From NCBI RefSeq assembly GCF_000017685.1, contig NC_010602.1:682001-746000 (forward strand): 64,000 nt of DNA, read 5' to 3'. The notes under the pieces were generated by a model. It was not told the origin of the DNA and did not search any database. It was given only the letters and a program-made list of their open reading frames with translations. Position 1 is the stretch's first letter. The number at the start of each line of letters is the position of its first letter. The translations under genes and the position numbers were made by a program. This document shows, piece by piece, positions 10,230-18,692 of the stretch. This DNA comes from Leptospira biflexa serovar Patoc strain 'Patoc 1 (Paris)'. Lineage in GTDB: Bacteria > Spirochaetota > Leptospiria > Leptospirales > Leptospiraceae.

Positions 10230-12287
10230 GTGCCTTGGAAAAAATGGGAAATAGGGAGGATCGTTTTTTTTGGAATCTATCTAAGCGTTTCCATTTTTGA
10301 TATCCTTGCCAATCCAAAACCTGTTTGGGAAAGGGAAGCAAAATCCATGAAAGTTTGGGGTGGGCATACACCCACAAACGAATCTGATCAAAACTTATTA
10401 CAGTCTTTACTGGATAACCCGAGTGTTAGGCGGCTTGGCTTTCATCCCGAATGGCTTGGACTTCTCCATTATAAACTTGTTGGAAAGGAAACCTACAAGA
10501 GCCAGGTGAAGGGATCATTGTTTTTTTTTGATGAAGACGGAGAAAACAATCCAACAAAGGAATTAGAGGCGACCCTTCGCAGTTTTTTGCTTGAGACACC
10601 CATTCCGGAGGGACAAATGCATCCCATTTGTTCCTTTCCTGCTCGGTACCAGTTCATAAAACGAATGTTTGGTGTTGATTTACAACATAAAAATGGAATT
10701 CGATGTGAACGGTTTGAACAATGGAAAGAGTCCTTAAATGTGGATTCTGTTTCCATTGTGTTTGCTTCTTATTATATGATGGCGCCAGCTTCTGTGTTTG
10801 GTCATACCATGGTGAAGTTCAATCAAAAATCCAATTCCGAAAATGATTCCGAAATTTTAGACTATGCGGTGAATGTGGCAGCCGATGTGCCAGAGACAGA
10901 TCCCTTTCGGTATGCCTTTTACGGACTGTTTGGTGGCTACAAAGCAAAGTATACCTTGTTTCCTTATTACTTAAAGGTGAATGAATACAATGATTTAGAA
11001 AACCGAGACTTGTGGGAATACCGTTTGTCTCTGAAGCAAAATGAGTTGGACCTACTTCTAACCCATTTATGGGAATTGTCCCGGGGAGAATTTGATTATT
11101 ATTTTTTAAATGCAAATTGTGGAACCTTTCTTGTGGAATTATTGGATGTCGTAAAACCAGAATTGAATTTGAAATCAAAGTTAGGTGCCGTTGTCAGTCC
11201 AGTGGATACGATTAAAATTTATACAAACACTGATGGATTGGTTGTCAGTGAAAAATACCGACCATCCTTATATTCGGAAATTGTAAATTTGGTAAAGGAG
11301 ATGGATCCCGAGGAAAAAAAAGTATTTTGGAAGATTTTGGATGAACAACCAAACCAAACTTTAGATTTTACATCCTTGGAACCAGAGGGAAAAAAGATCC
11401 GAACTGCGCTGGTACTCGATGCCTATTTGCTTACAAACCGTTACCAAAAATCAAAATCCCAAAATTTAACTGAAAGTCAAAATATCAATTTTCAAAAAGC
11501 ACTCGAAGCCCGATCGAAATTTCCTAGTGTCTACGATACAACACTTTTGAAGGAAATTCCCACTCCACCAGAAGGTTCCCATCCCAAATCGAGGGTGAGC
11601 TTGGGAGGAGGTAGTTCCAATTTTGGAAATTTTTTAGAATGGAAGTATCGGTTTGCCTACCATGATTTATTGAATCAGTCAAAAGGATCACCACCAAACA
11701 GTGAATTGGTGTTTTTTGATGCTGCACTTCGCCAATACGAAGGGAAACGATTGGAATTCACTTCTTTCACACTTGTACGGTTGGTTTCCCTTACCCCTTA
11801 CAATGCCATCTCCAAACATTGGTCCTATCTTTTGGATTTAGGAATCCAAACAGCTCTCATCAAAAACAGGCAGAATGTTTGGTTTCGGGAAGGAATGGAA
11901 ATTGAAGAGAAGCCTTGGCAGAGAAAACAGGTTCCGAATTTGGATGTGGCTTTCGGATGGACGTTTTCAGATGAATTTTCGAAAACAAAGGAGAGATGGG
12001 GGAGTGTATCGTTTCTTATGGGATTCAAATCGCAATTCCATCCCTTTTGGGATTTTGGTGGGCGGTATGGGCCAAATGTCCAAACGATCTACCAAAAAGA
12101 ATGGGGAAACTGGAAGTTGTTAGGTGGAATACAATTCCAACATTATGTGAGCCAAACTCCAGAAAATTTATTACTTTCTAGTATCAGTTTGCGGTATCTT
12201 TTCTCCGATGTTACGGAACTAAGATTGGAAATGAAACAGGATCCAGTTTACCAAGAAGCAAACGGATCCTTTTTGTATTTATTTTAA
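10230..12287 (+). CDS. DUF4105 / Lnb-like envelope protein
   Basis: 685 residues with an N-terminal hydrophobic signal segment. Residues about 165-325 match the DUF4105 family: SVFGHTMVKF, YAVNVAADVPETDPF, GLFGGY, then LENRDLWEYRLSL and NANCGTFLVELLD. From general knowledge, DUF4105 proteins have been linked to a lipoprotein N-acyltransferase activity (Lnb); the conserved His of GHT and the Cys of NC would be candidate catalytic residues. The C-terminal half is rich in alternating hydrophobic/aromatic strands and ends in Phe (FLYLF), which fits an outer-membrane beta-barrel. The start is GTG 10230; I see no better in-frame start after the GGGAGGA at 10254. The Lnb role is an inference, since Leptospira may also use Lnt. 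Confidence 0.75.
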   Translation: MPWKKWEIGRIVFFGIYLSVSIFDILANPKPVWEREAKSMKVWGGHTPTNESDQNLLQSLLDNPSVRRLGFHPEWLGLLHYKLVGKETYKSQVKGSLFFFDEDGENNPTKELEATLRSFLLETPIPEGQMHPICSFPARYQFIKRMFGVDLQHKNGIRCERFEQWKESLNVDSVSIVFASYYMMAPASVFGHTMVKFNQKSNSENDSEILDYAVNVAADVPETDPFRYAFYGLFGGYKAKYTLFPYYLKVNEYNDLENRDLWEYRLSLKQNELDLLLTHLWELSRGEFDYYFLNANCGTFLVELLDVVKPELNLKSKLGAVVSPVDTIKIYTNTDGLVVSEKYRPSLYSEIVNLVKEMDPEEKKVFWKILDEQPNQTLDFTSLEPEGKKIRTALVLDAYLLTNRYQKSKSQNLTESQNINFQKALEARSKFPSVYDTTLLKEIPTPPEGSHPKSRVSLGGGSSNFGNFLEWKYRFAYHDLLNQSKGSPPNSELVFFDAALRQYEGKRLEFTSFTLVRLVSLTPYNAISKHWSYLLDLGIQTALIKNRQNVWFREGMEIEEKPWQRKQVPNLDVAFGWTFSDEFSKTKERWGSVSFLMGFKSQFHPFWDFGGRYGPNVQTIYQKEWGNWKLLGGIQFQHYVSQTPENLLLSSISLRYLFSDVTELRLEMKQDPVYQEANGSFLYLF

Positions 12288-12387
12288 TCTAAATCATCCA
12301 TGTAACAGTAGTTTTGTTTACGACCAATCGATTCCAATTGCATCCTGGAACCCACCTTATTTTGGATCAAAAAAACATGGCAAGTTT

Positions 12388-13728
12388 TCAAACTGTTTCT
12401 TTTGGTTCACCAAACCGTTTTTGGTTTCGGTAGTGGGCAAAGTAGGTGATGAGTACAAGAGTTCCCACAGGTACAGCAAAATAAATATGAACCTGGATGA
12501 GTCCTGCAATCATTCCGAGGATTCCACCTAAGAATTGTATGACGACAAGATTCCCACCCGTGTTGTCGAGAATCATTTTTTCTAAATCATCAGTGTCTAG
12601 TGCCATCACTCGTTCTTCGACAAGAGCCGTCACGTTGATGTTGTGGACAAACTTTTCAATATTGGTTTTGAGATAGGTTTTTCCTTCTTCACTATTCATA
12701 AACTCAAGAAGGCGTTTTTTTACCCAATCTACCGCACGAAAAAAGTTTTTTTCAATTTCTTCCCAATTATTCGGATCATCTAAATAGGCTTGCAAGCGTT
12801 CGATGCCGGAAGGTAATAGGTTTTGTCTCGCATAATCACCACTTGCCTCTAACCAGTTGGAAATTTTACCCGTAATGAATTCTTGGGTTTCCTTCGAATT
12901 GAGTCTTTCTTGTAATCCTGCCATCATATCATCCATCATTTTCATGAACTGATCCGATGTTTCAGGGTCTTTGACAAATCGTTCTAAAAGTTCACGAATG
13001 GCATCTTCGTTGAAGGAAAATATTTTTTTCACACCAATCCCAATTTTACCAAGCGTACTTCTCGTTTTTAAATATTCTTCAAGCCCTTCGTTCAGGAGGT
13101 TTGCGAGCTTCGGCATCTCTTCAAGTAAAACCACACGAAGTTGTTGCCCAAGTTCTTCTCGATTTGTTTCTTCCGTTAAGTAATACGTTAGGCGGTTTCG
13201 AGTGTATTCCCAAAGTTTTTGGACTTCCTCTGGGCGTTCTGCCATTTTTTTCATTGTCTCTTCTGAAAAATCAAAGATGACTTCTAAAATTTCTGGCCCA
13301 CGTTCTTTTAACATGGAGATGATTTTTGTGACTAGGATGGTACGGATTTCGTCGTTGTGAATGGCTTCATCAATTTCTTTGACTATTTTTTGAATGCCAG
13401 TCTCCACCAAGTTCCTTTCATAAATATAAGCAAGGATGATATCGGGATGGAGTAAGTTACTTTGGATACTTTCGCCGAGTGATTTGGCAATTTTGGATTT
13501 GTTTTTGGGAACAAGTCCTGACCAACCTAGCACCTTACCATGTTTTGGTTGGAATAACATTTTGATTGCAAGGAAATTTGTATAATATCCTACCATCCCC
13601 GCCATGAGTACGACAAAGATTGCGTTGATCCAAACATTCCCTTCGTAGTATACCTGGAATCCTCCACATATAACAGAAGATAGTACAAGAAGTCTGCGAT
13701 ACCAAGTATCTAGTTTAGCGACATCCAT
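12388..13728 (-). CDS. DUF445 family membrane protein
   Basis: 446 residues with the family hallmark GYYTNFLAIKMLFQP near residues 47-61, followed by a long helical, charged middle region and a C-terminal hydrophobic hairpin (about 400-435). The topology is therefore N-terminal membrane segments, a large soluble coiled region and a C-terminal membrane anchor. The family is widespread (YheB-like) without a settled biochemical role. It is the last gene of a tight operon with an SDR enzyme and RimI: its ATG follows the SDR stop after one base. No terminator is evident in the 100 bases between its end and the convergent DUF4105 gene. Confidence 0.85.
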   Translation of the reverse strand: MDVAKLDTWYRRLLVLSSVICGGFQVYYEGNVWINAIFVVLMAGMVGYYTNFLAIKMLFQPKHGKVLGWSGLVPKNKSKIAKSLGESIQSNLLHPDIILAYIYERNLVETGIQKIVKEIDEAIHNDEIRTILVTKIISMLKERGPEILEVIFDFSEETMKKMAERPEEVQKLWEYTRNRLTYYLTEETNREELGQQLRVVLLEEMPKLANLLNEGLEEYLKTRSTLGKIGIGVKKIFSFNEDAIRELLERFVKDPETSDQFMKMMDDMMAGLQERLNSKETQEFITGKISNWLEASGDYARQNLLPSGIERLQAYLDDPNNWEEIEKNFFRAVDWVKKRLLEFMNSEEGKTYLKTNIEKFVHNINVTALVEERVMALDTDDLEKMILDNTGGNLVVIQFLGGILGMIAGLIQVHIYFAVPVGTLVLITYFAHYRNQKRFGEPKETV

Positions 13729-13729
13729 C

Positions 13730-14503
13730 TTATTCCTCTTCTAGTTTCAAATATCGGCCACTCAGTTTTCGTAAAAAACCTCTTGGGATCAATTCTGATA
13801 CAGTAATGGCACCTTGGTTAAAACTTCCTGTGATACAAACAGCTTGGTTGTATTTGAGCGCACTTAACGACTCTTCGACGACTTCATCTGCAGTTTGCCA
13901 CATAAAGGATGGGTATTTGGATTTGTTGATCCCTGCTCTTTGATGGAAATCGGAATGAGTGAGGCCTGGGCAAAGAGCCTGCACATGGATTCCGTAGTTT
14001 TTTGCTTCTTCATGAATGGATTCAGTGAATGATTTTACAAAGGCTTTGGTTGCCGCATAAATCGCACTGCCTGGTGCTGGCAGATAACCTGCGATAGACG
14101 CAACATTGATCAAAAAACCTTTTTTATTTTTTTTGAAACGATTGAGGGCTGTGTGACTGAGGTGAACCAATGTTTTTACATTCAGATTGACTTCATCCAA
14201 TTCTTTGTCTAAGGGGAGGGCGGCAAATTCACCAACGGTTCCAAATCCTGCATTGTTCACTAGAACTTCCGCATCTTTGTCTTTTTCAATGAGATTTGCT
14301 AGTTCTTCCACATCCTTTTTTTTAGTGAGATCCAAAGCATAATACTTTAACATCCCTCTCGACTTTGGTTCAAGTTCGACTATCACTTTTTTTAGGTCTG
14401 CTTCTGTACGTGAAATTAAAAATACGTTATAATCTTTGCCAAGAGCCCTAACAAATTCTTTTCCGATACCTTGCGATGCGCCAGTAACATATGCATTTTT
14501 CAT
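13730..14503 (-). CDS. Short-chain dehydrogenase/reductase
   Basis: 257-residue classical SDR. The NAD(P)-binding loop reads VTGASQGIG near the N-terminus. NNAGFG is the structural motif at about residues 86-91, and the catalytic Ser precedes YAATK, the Tyr-xxx-Lys pair. The domain composition is complete and no signal peptide is present, so the enzyme is cytosolic. It overlaps rimI by 4 bases upstream and abuts the DUF445 gene downstream, which implies one transcript but does not reveal a substrate. SDR substrate cannot be deduced from these motifs. Confidence 0.9.
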   Translation of the reverse strand: MKNAYVTGASQGIGKEFVRALGKDYNVFLISRTEADLKKVIVELEPKSRGMLKYYALDLTKKKDVEELANLIEKDKDAEVLVNNAGFGTVGEFAALPLDKELDEVNLNVKTLVHLSHTALNRFKKNKKGFLINVASIAGYLPAPGSAIYAATKAFVKSFTESIHEEAKNYGIHVQALCPGLTHSDFHQRAGINKSKYPSFMWQTADEVVEESLSALKYNQAVCITGSFNQGAITVSELIPRGFLRKLSGRYLKLEEE

Positions 14504-14934
14504 TCGATGGGATTCCTCTTCATTAGAACGGCAGTTGATCCGTCCGGATAATATTTTTTACGTCTCTCGAGTTCAAAAAAACCAGCAGACAAATAAAGTT
14601 TGATTGCAGGTTCATTTGATTCTTTCACTTCTAAAAAAAATTCCTTTTTAGGAAATTTTTGGAAAAGTTGTTCTAATAACTGTTTTGCGAGACCTAATTT
14701 TCTAAATTTAGGAAGTGTGGCGATTCGGAAAATTTCAATTTCCCAAGGCGTTTCACAAACTAACGCATAACATTGGATCTCTGGGTTTCCCATTCCAAAA
14801 GCCACATGGAATTCCAAATGGGTTTGGATCATTTTTTCGGTCCATTCTTCGCCCGGAAAACATAAGGATTCCAAGGTTAGGATCTCTTTGAGATGATCTT
14901 CCCCCAAGCTTCGAAAACTAAGAGACATAATCAC
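14500..14934 (-). CDS. rimI: GNAT N-acetyltransferase, RimI-like
   Basis: 144 residues with the GNAT acetyl-CoA loop in IATLPKFRKLGLAKQLLEQL and the later segment LEVKESNEPAIKLYLSAGF, which is characteristic of RimI-type enzymes acetylating the N-terminus of ribosomal protein S18. It is the first gene of the rimI-SDR-DUF445 operon and overlaps the SDR start by 4 bases. The consensus RimI pattern (RRxGxA/G) is here RKLGLA. Assignment as RimI proper is likely but not certain, as many GNATs share these motifs. Confidence 0.75.
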   Translation of the reverse strand: MIMSLSFRSLGEDHLKEILTLESLCFPGEEWTEKMIQTHLEFHVAFGMGNPEIQCYALVCETPWEIEIFRIATLPKFRKLGLAKQLLEQLFQKFPKKEFFLEVKESNEPAIKLYLSAGFFELERRKKYYPDGSTAVLMKRNPIE

Positions 14935-14978
14935 ATTTTTTTCTTTTCATCCAAAAGAAAGAAACTAAAATCGAACCG

Positions 14979-15896
14979 ATGGGCACAAAAAACAGCAGGT
15001 TTTCGTTGGTTTCCGCACTCAAAATGGGAATGCTCTTGAGTTTGGTGTCTTTTTTCACCCACTGCGAATACTTAAAGTCTCTGACCGAATCTAGGTACCG
15101 CAAACGGATTGGGGGAGAGCCTGCTTCCGAAAAAGACATCGTCAATTGGAAGGAAAAACTGGCCTTGGAAGAAGCAGAGATTGAGGAGATGGAAAAACGG
15201 ATCCGGAAGTTGGTCCAAAAATCCAATCAGTCTGCGGCTCTCTCTTGGAAAATTGCTCGGGCTTACATGAGGGCAGGTTCTGCTGATGTGGGCGTTCGGT
15301 ATTACGAAGAAGCCATCTCGGAATCCATTCCCAATGCCAAACAAGGTGGATTTGAAATCCATTCGTATGAATCTGCCTTACCTTATTTTGAAAAGGCCAT
15401 CCAATCGGGAAAACTGGATAAACAGTTGTTATACGAGACTGCCGTTGCCTATGCAAATGCATCCAAAGATATGGGATGGGAAGTGACGCGGAGAAGCCGA
15501 GCTATATCTTTATTCAAACAATTGGTAAAGTTGGACAAAGAGGACACTCGTTTTCCTTTCCAAATGGCATTGATTTATTTTGATTCTTCTTTGAAAGATG
15601 AAGTTTGGAATGGAAAACTAAGTAGTGGTTATGAAGAAGTTGAAATCGCATTCTCCCTTCTCGACCAAATTTTAAGGAAAGAACCTTATAATGTCCCCAC
15701 TCGATTTGCAAAGGCAAATTTTTTATACCAAGTGGGAAAAACGTCTCTGGCTTATGATGAATACTCTCGCATCAAATCCATTTTGGAAGAGATGAAAGAA
15801 AAAGGTAACATCCGAGAACCATTGGAAGAAAATACATCCTACAAAAATGTTTTAAAAAATTTGAACCTACTTGGGGCCCAAAACAAATCAAACTGA
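14979..15896 (+). CDS. TPR-type lipoprotein
   Basis: 305 residues with a signal segment ending in SFFTHC, a candidate lipobox. The body is alpha-helical with repeats of the tetratricopeptide kind, for instance blocks around LSWKIARAYMRAGSADVGVRYYEEA and RFAKANFLYQVGKTSLAYDEYSRI, preceded by a charged coiled stretch. Such proteins usually act as periplasmic scaffolds. An internal ATG at 15024 directly before the hydrophobic segment is an alternative start. The dprA gene begins 11 bases downstream, so the two are probably co-transcribed, although no functional relation is evident. Confidence 0.75.
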   Translation: MGTKNSRFSLVSALKMGMLLSLVSFFTHCEYLKSLTESRYRKRIGGEPASEKDIVNWKEKLALEEAEIEEMEKRIRKLVQKSNQSAALSWKIARAYMRAGSADVGVRYYEEAISESIPNAKQGGFEIHSYESALPYFEKAIQSGKLDKQLLYETAVAYANASKDMGWEVTRRSRAISLFKQLVKLDKEDTRFPFQMALIYFDSSLKDEVWNGKLSSGYEEVEIAFSLLDQILRKEPYNVPTRFAKANFLYQVGKTSLAYDEYSRIKSILEEMKEKGNIREPLEENTSYKNVLKNLNLLGAQNKSN

Positions 15897-15907
15897 CCTA
15901 ATCCATT

Positions 15908-16834
15908 GTGGTTGTTTCCATTTTGGGTCATCCCAAGGTCACCTCTTATTTACGCAAAACAAAGATTTGGCGAAGTTACAATTCCTTTCCCAACTTATAC
16001 AATGATTTACCAAAATTTTTTGTTAAGGAAGATTGGGAGAGGTGGCTTTTTGAATGCCAAATCTGGGAAAAAAATAAAGACCCCAATTGGCAGTTAGTCC
16101 ATTTTTATGACGAATCTTATCCCCAATTATTAAAAGAAATTTACGATCCACCGCTTGTCCTCGTTTGTTTGGGAGATCTTTCCGTATTTCAGAGAGAACT
16201 TGTTGCCATTGTGGGAACAAGAAAATCCTCTCCCATCTCCCTTGTGGCAACAAAGGCCCTGGTGCAATCGCTTGCAAAAAAAGAAAAAATGGCAATCGTC
16301 TCAGGGTTGGCACTGGGGATCGACAGACAAGCGTTTGTCTCCGCACTGGACTTAGGAGTGCCCGTCCTTGGAGTCCTTGGAACAACACTCGGTATGGAAT
16401 ACCCTCCGGGAAACCGAGACCTCTACAAACGGATTAAATCGGACACAAAACAGTTGTTAATTTCTGAATTTCTTATGCAAACAGAACCGGCCAAATGGAC
16501 TTTTCCCAAACGAAATCGGGTGATCTCAGGTCTTTGCCAGAAGGTCTACATTTTGGAATCAGGAAAAAAATCGGGGACCATTTCCACTGCCACAAGCGCC
16601 ATGGAACAAAATCGTGAAATTTTTGTTTTTGATCATCCCCATCAATTTGATAATGAGGGTGGTAAGATGTTACTACGACAAGGTGCTGGACTTTTGACTG
16701 GGGAAATGACAGAACCATCAAAACAATGGATTGAAAAAAAAATCTTGAGTTATGAGGAATGGAGAAAACAAAAATCCACCAACTTCCTATCGAAAAAGGA
16801 AGAGGTGGAGGTGAATTTCAAATTTATCCTTTGA
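15908..16834 (+). CDS. dprA: DNA processing protein DprA (Smf)
   Basis: 308 residues with the DprA Rossmann domain: IVGTRKSS, then SGLALGID, GTTLGMEYPP with the following N-R-D-L-Y, and FPKRNRVISGL. From the family, DprA binds single-stranded DNA and loads RecA during natural transformation, and it is also widespread in species not known to be competent. The protein lacks an N-terminal SAM domain and ends soon after the Rossmann domain, so the C-terminal winged-helix found in some homologues is missing. The start is GTG 15908. Its stop overlaps the convergent antiporter gene by 11 bases. Confidence 0.9.
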   Translation: MVVSILGHPKVTSYLRKTKIWRSYNSFPNLYNDLPKFFVKEDWERWLFECQIWEKNKDPNWQLVHFYDESYPQLLKEIYDPPLVLVCLGDLSVFQRELVAIVGTRKSSPISLVATKALVQSLAKKEKMAIVSGLALGIDRQAFVSALDLGVPVLGVLGTTLGMEYPPGNRDLYKRIKSDTKQLLISEFLMQTEPAKWTFPKRNRVISGLCQKVYILESGKKSGTISTATSAMEQNREIFVFDHPHQFDNEGGKMLLRQGAGLLTGEMTEPSKQWIEKKILSYEEWRKQKSTNFLSKKEEVEVNFKFIL

Positions 16835-17858
16835 AGATAAATCCTGCAATTGTCGCCATTGCATAAATGATGAGTAAAAACACACCAAACGGGCGTTTGA
16901 TTTTGTCTTTTGAGAATACAATCCCAAGGCGGAATAAAATCAAAACGGTGAGCATGGAAGGAAAATAAAAACTGAAAAAACTCACTGGAGCTTCGAGGCC
17001 AGTCCGAGTCACAGCCGCAGCGGCACCTGAGACAAAGAGCACATTTAAAATATCAGCACCGATGATATTTCCCACAGCAAGTTCGGAGTGGCCACGCCTT
17101 GAGGCTTGGATGGCTGTCACAAGTTCTGGTAAACTGGTTCCAAAGGCAACAAGAGTGGCACCAATAATGGACTCAGGAATCGACAACCGAACCGCTGTTT
17201 CTTGGACGGAAGGGATGAGAACTTTTGAAGACAATATCACAAGGGTGATCGCCACCACTAGTTTTAACAACACAATCCAAAATGGAGATTCGTCGTATTC
17301 GGTTGTGTCATCAATCCCTGCTTCGAGTTCGCCAGGTTTTGACCTTGACCAACGGATGCTAAGGTAAATGTAAACTCCAAGTAAGATTAAAAAGACAACG
17401 CCTGTTCCTTGGTCGATCCGCCCACCTGTGGAAAAAACAGAACTAAGGTTTGACCAGGGTAGTGCAGCAAATACCAGTAAAAACCCACTGAGCACTTGGA
17501 TCCAACCTTGGCGGTTCACAAGACGTTTGTCGATGTCAGGTGGTGAGATGAGAATGGCGATCCCAAGGATGAGACCTGTATCACAGATGATGGAACCCAC
17601 CGCATTTCCCAGGGCAATGCCTGGATTCCCTTCGAGTGCCGCAAGAACGGAAACGGAGACTTCAGGGAGAGTGGTCCCTAAACTGACAATCGTTGCCCCA
17701 ATGATCATCTTGGGTACTCCCCATCTCGTTGAAAGGGAGACGGCTTCGTCCACTAAAACATCGGCGGCTTTCCCGAGGACAAGGATGGAGCCGATGATGA
17801 CGAGAATGAGTATGGGTAAGGGAAGGGTTTGAAAAGTTGCAGTCAGAAATGCATCCAT
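16824..17858 (-). CDS. Na+/Ca2+ exchanger (CaCA family, YrbG-like)
   Basis: 344-residue inner-membrane transporter with about ten hydrophobic segments and two inverted alpha repeats. The first reads GATIVSLGTTLPEVSVS followed by GNAVGSIICD; the second GATLVAFGTSLPELVTA followed by GNIIGADILN. These acidic, Gly/Thr-rich segments bind Ca2+ and Na+ in the CaCA family. It ends convergently with dprA (11-base overlap). Its ATG lies in a CCATGG that on the other strand also reads ATG (17857), so transcription units on the two strands overlap at their 5' ends. The ions actually transported could be Na+/Ca2+, K+-dependent or H+-coupled. Confidence 0.9.
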   Translation of the reverse strand: MDAFLTATFQTLPLPILILVIIGSILVLGKAADVLVDEAVSLSTRWGVPKMIIGATIVSLGTTLPEVSVSVLAALEGNPGIALGNAVGSIICDTGLILGIAILISPPDIDKRLVNRQGWIQVLSGFLLVFAALPWSNLSSVFSTGGRIDQGTGVVFLILLGVYIYLSIRWSRSKPGELEAGIDDTTEYDESPFWIVLLKLVVAITLVILSSKVLIPSVQETAVRLSIPESIIGATLVAFGTSLPELVTAIQASRRGHSELAVGNIIGADILNVLFVSGAAAAVTRTGLEAPVSFFSFYFPSMLTVLILFRLGIVFSKDKIKRPFGVFLLIIYAMATIAGFIFKG

Positions 17859-17874
17859 GGATAAAGGTCAGAAT

Positions 17875-18498
17875 ATGGATTACTTACTTCGACTGCGACT
17901 CTTTCTTTGGCTTGGGGCTCTCGGTTTTTTTTCGCCTAGTTACGGAGAACCACGAATGCCAAAAGAACCAACCCTTCCTTCCGTACCAAACGAAGAATCG
18001 AAGGAACCAAGGAATGCGCGTGGAGACAAAGATTCAGGTGAATCTAAGGTATTGAATTTGACCCTTTGTGATGGAAGGACTGTCCGGGGTGAGTCAACTA
18101 GCGGCAGTCAAACGATCTTTTTTGAACATACAAAAGATGGAATTTTATACAAAAAAAAATTGAGCTCGAATGAACTTGATTCTATCAAAATTGATTCCTG
18201 GGAGCTCAAATTAAAACGGGAAGAAAAAAAAGGGACTACCTACGAAGCTTTACCTAAAAAAATCCGAATCCGAACGAAAAACGGAGAAGTGTTTTATAAA
18301 GAAACCGGCATTGGTGATTTAAAACTCCTCAATATCGAAATCAAAAACAATAACGGTGAAACCACACTCTTCACCTATTGGGTGGATTTAAAATTCCCGG
18401 ATGGAAAGTGGTATTCTGGTCTTCCGACGATTAAAGCTGACCATTTGGTTCGGGAAGACTGTTTGAAAGATGTGGTGCGAATGATGGAATGGGAATGA
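17875..18498 (+). CDS. Small secreted protein, unknown function
   Basis: About 207 residues from ATG 17875, which has an AAAGG site 7 bases upstream; the earlier ATG at 17857 has no such site and sits on the antiporter's start. The N-terminus is a signal peptide (LRLRLFLWLGALGFFSPSYGE) with probable cleavage after SYG. The mature part starts with a Pro/Glu/Lys-rich linker and continues as a beta-rich domain (LTLCDGRTVRGES...). I do not recognise the family. Its promoter must lie within the coding sequence of the divergent antiporter. Confidence 0.65.
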   Translation: MDYLLRLRLFLWLGALGFFSPSYGEPRMPKEPTLPSVPNEESKEPRNARGDKDSGESKVLNLTLCDGRTVRGESTSGSQTIFFEHTKDGILYKKKLSSNELDSIKIDSWELKLKREEKKGTTYEALPKKIRIRTKNGEVFYKETGIGDLKLLNIEIKNNNGETTLFTYWVDLKFPDGKWYSGLPTIKADHLVREDCLKDVVRMMEWE

Positions 18499-18621
18499 AG
18501 GATAAATTCAATTGGTTGTATCGATTCGATCAATGAAAACACCGATTGCTTGGATTTGAGGGATCGAATGAATAGGATCATTGTAGACAATCAATGCAGG
18601 TAATCAGTTTCCATTGAACTT

Positions 18622-18664
18622 CTAGAACCAGAGGGGTTTTTTTGTCGCCACCGTCTGGTTCTAG
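18622..18664. other. Long-looped inverted repeat downstream of the decarboxylase
   Basis: An 11-bp perfect stem (18622-18632, ctagaaccaga, with 18654-18664, tctggttctag) encloses a 21-base loop containing seven T. It lies in the 194-base gap between the plus-strand secreted protein and the minus-strand decarboxylase, 29 bases past the decarboxylase stop. It could act as a terminator or mRNA-stabilising hairpin. No T-run follows the stem on either strand, so a simple rho-independent terminator is not clear. Confidence 0.5.
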
Positions 18665-18692
18665 GGACCATTCCGATCTTAGATTCTTTTTT

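Noticed and set aside
10156..10377. N-terminal extension of the lipoprotein at 9394-10155
   Set aside because: The extension has no signal sequence and overlaps the divergent DUF4105 gene; ATG 10155 gives a clean lipoprotein signal.
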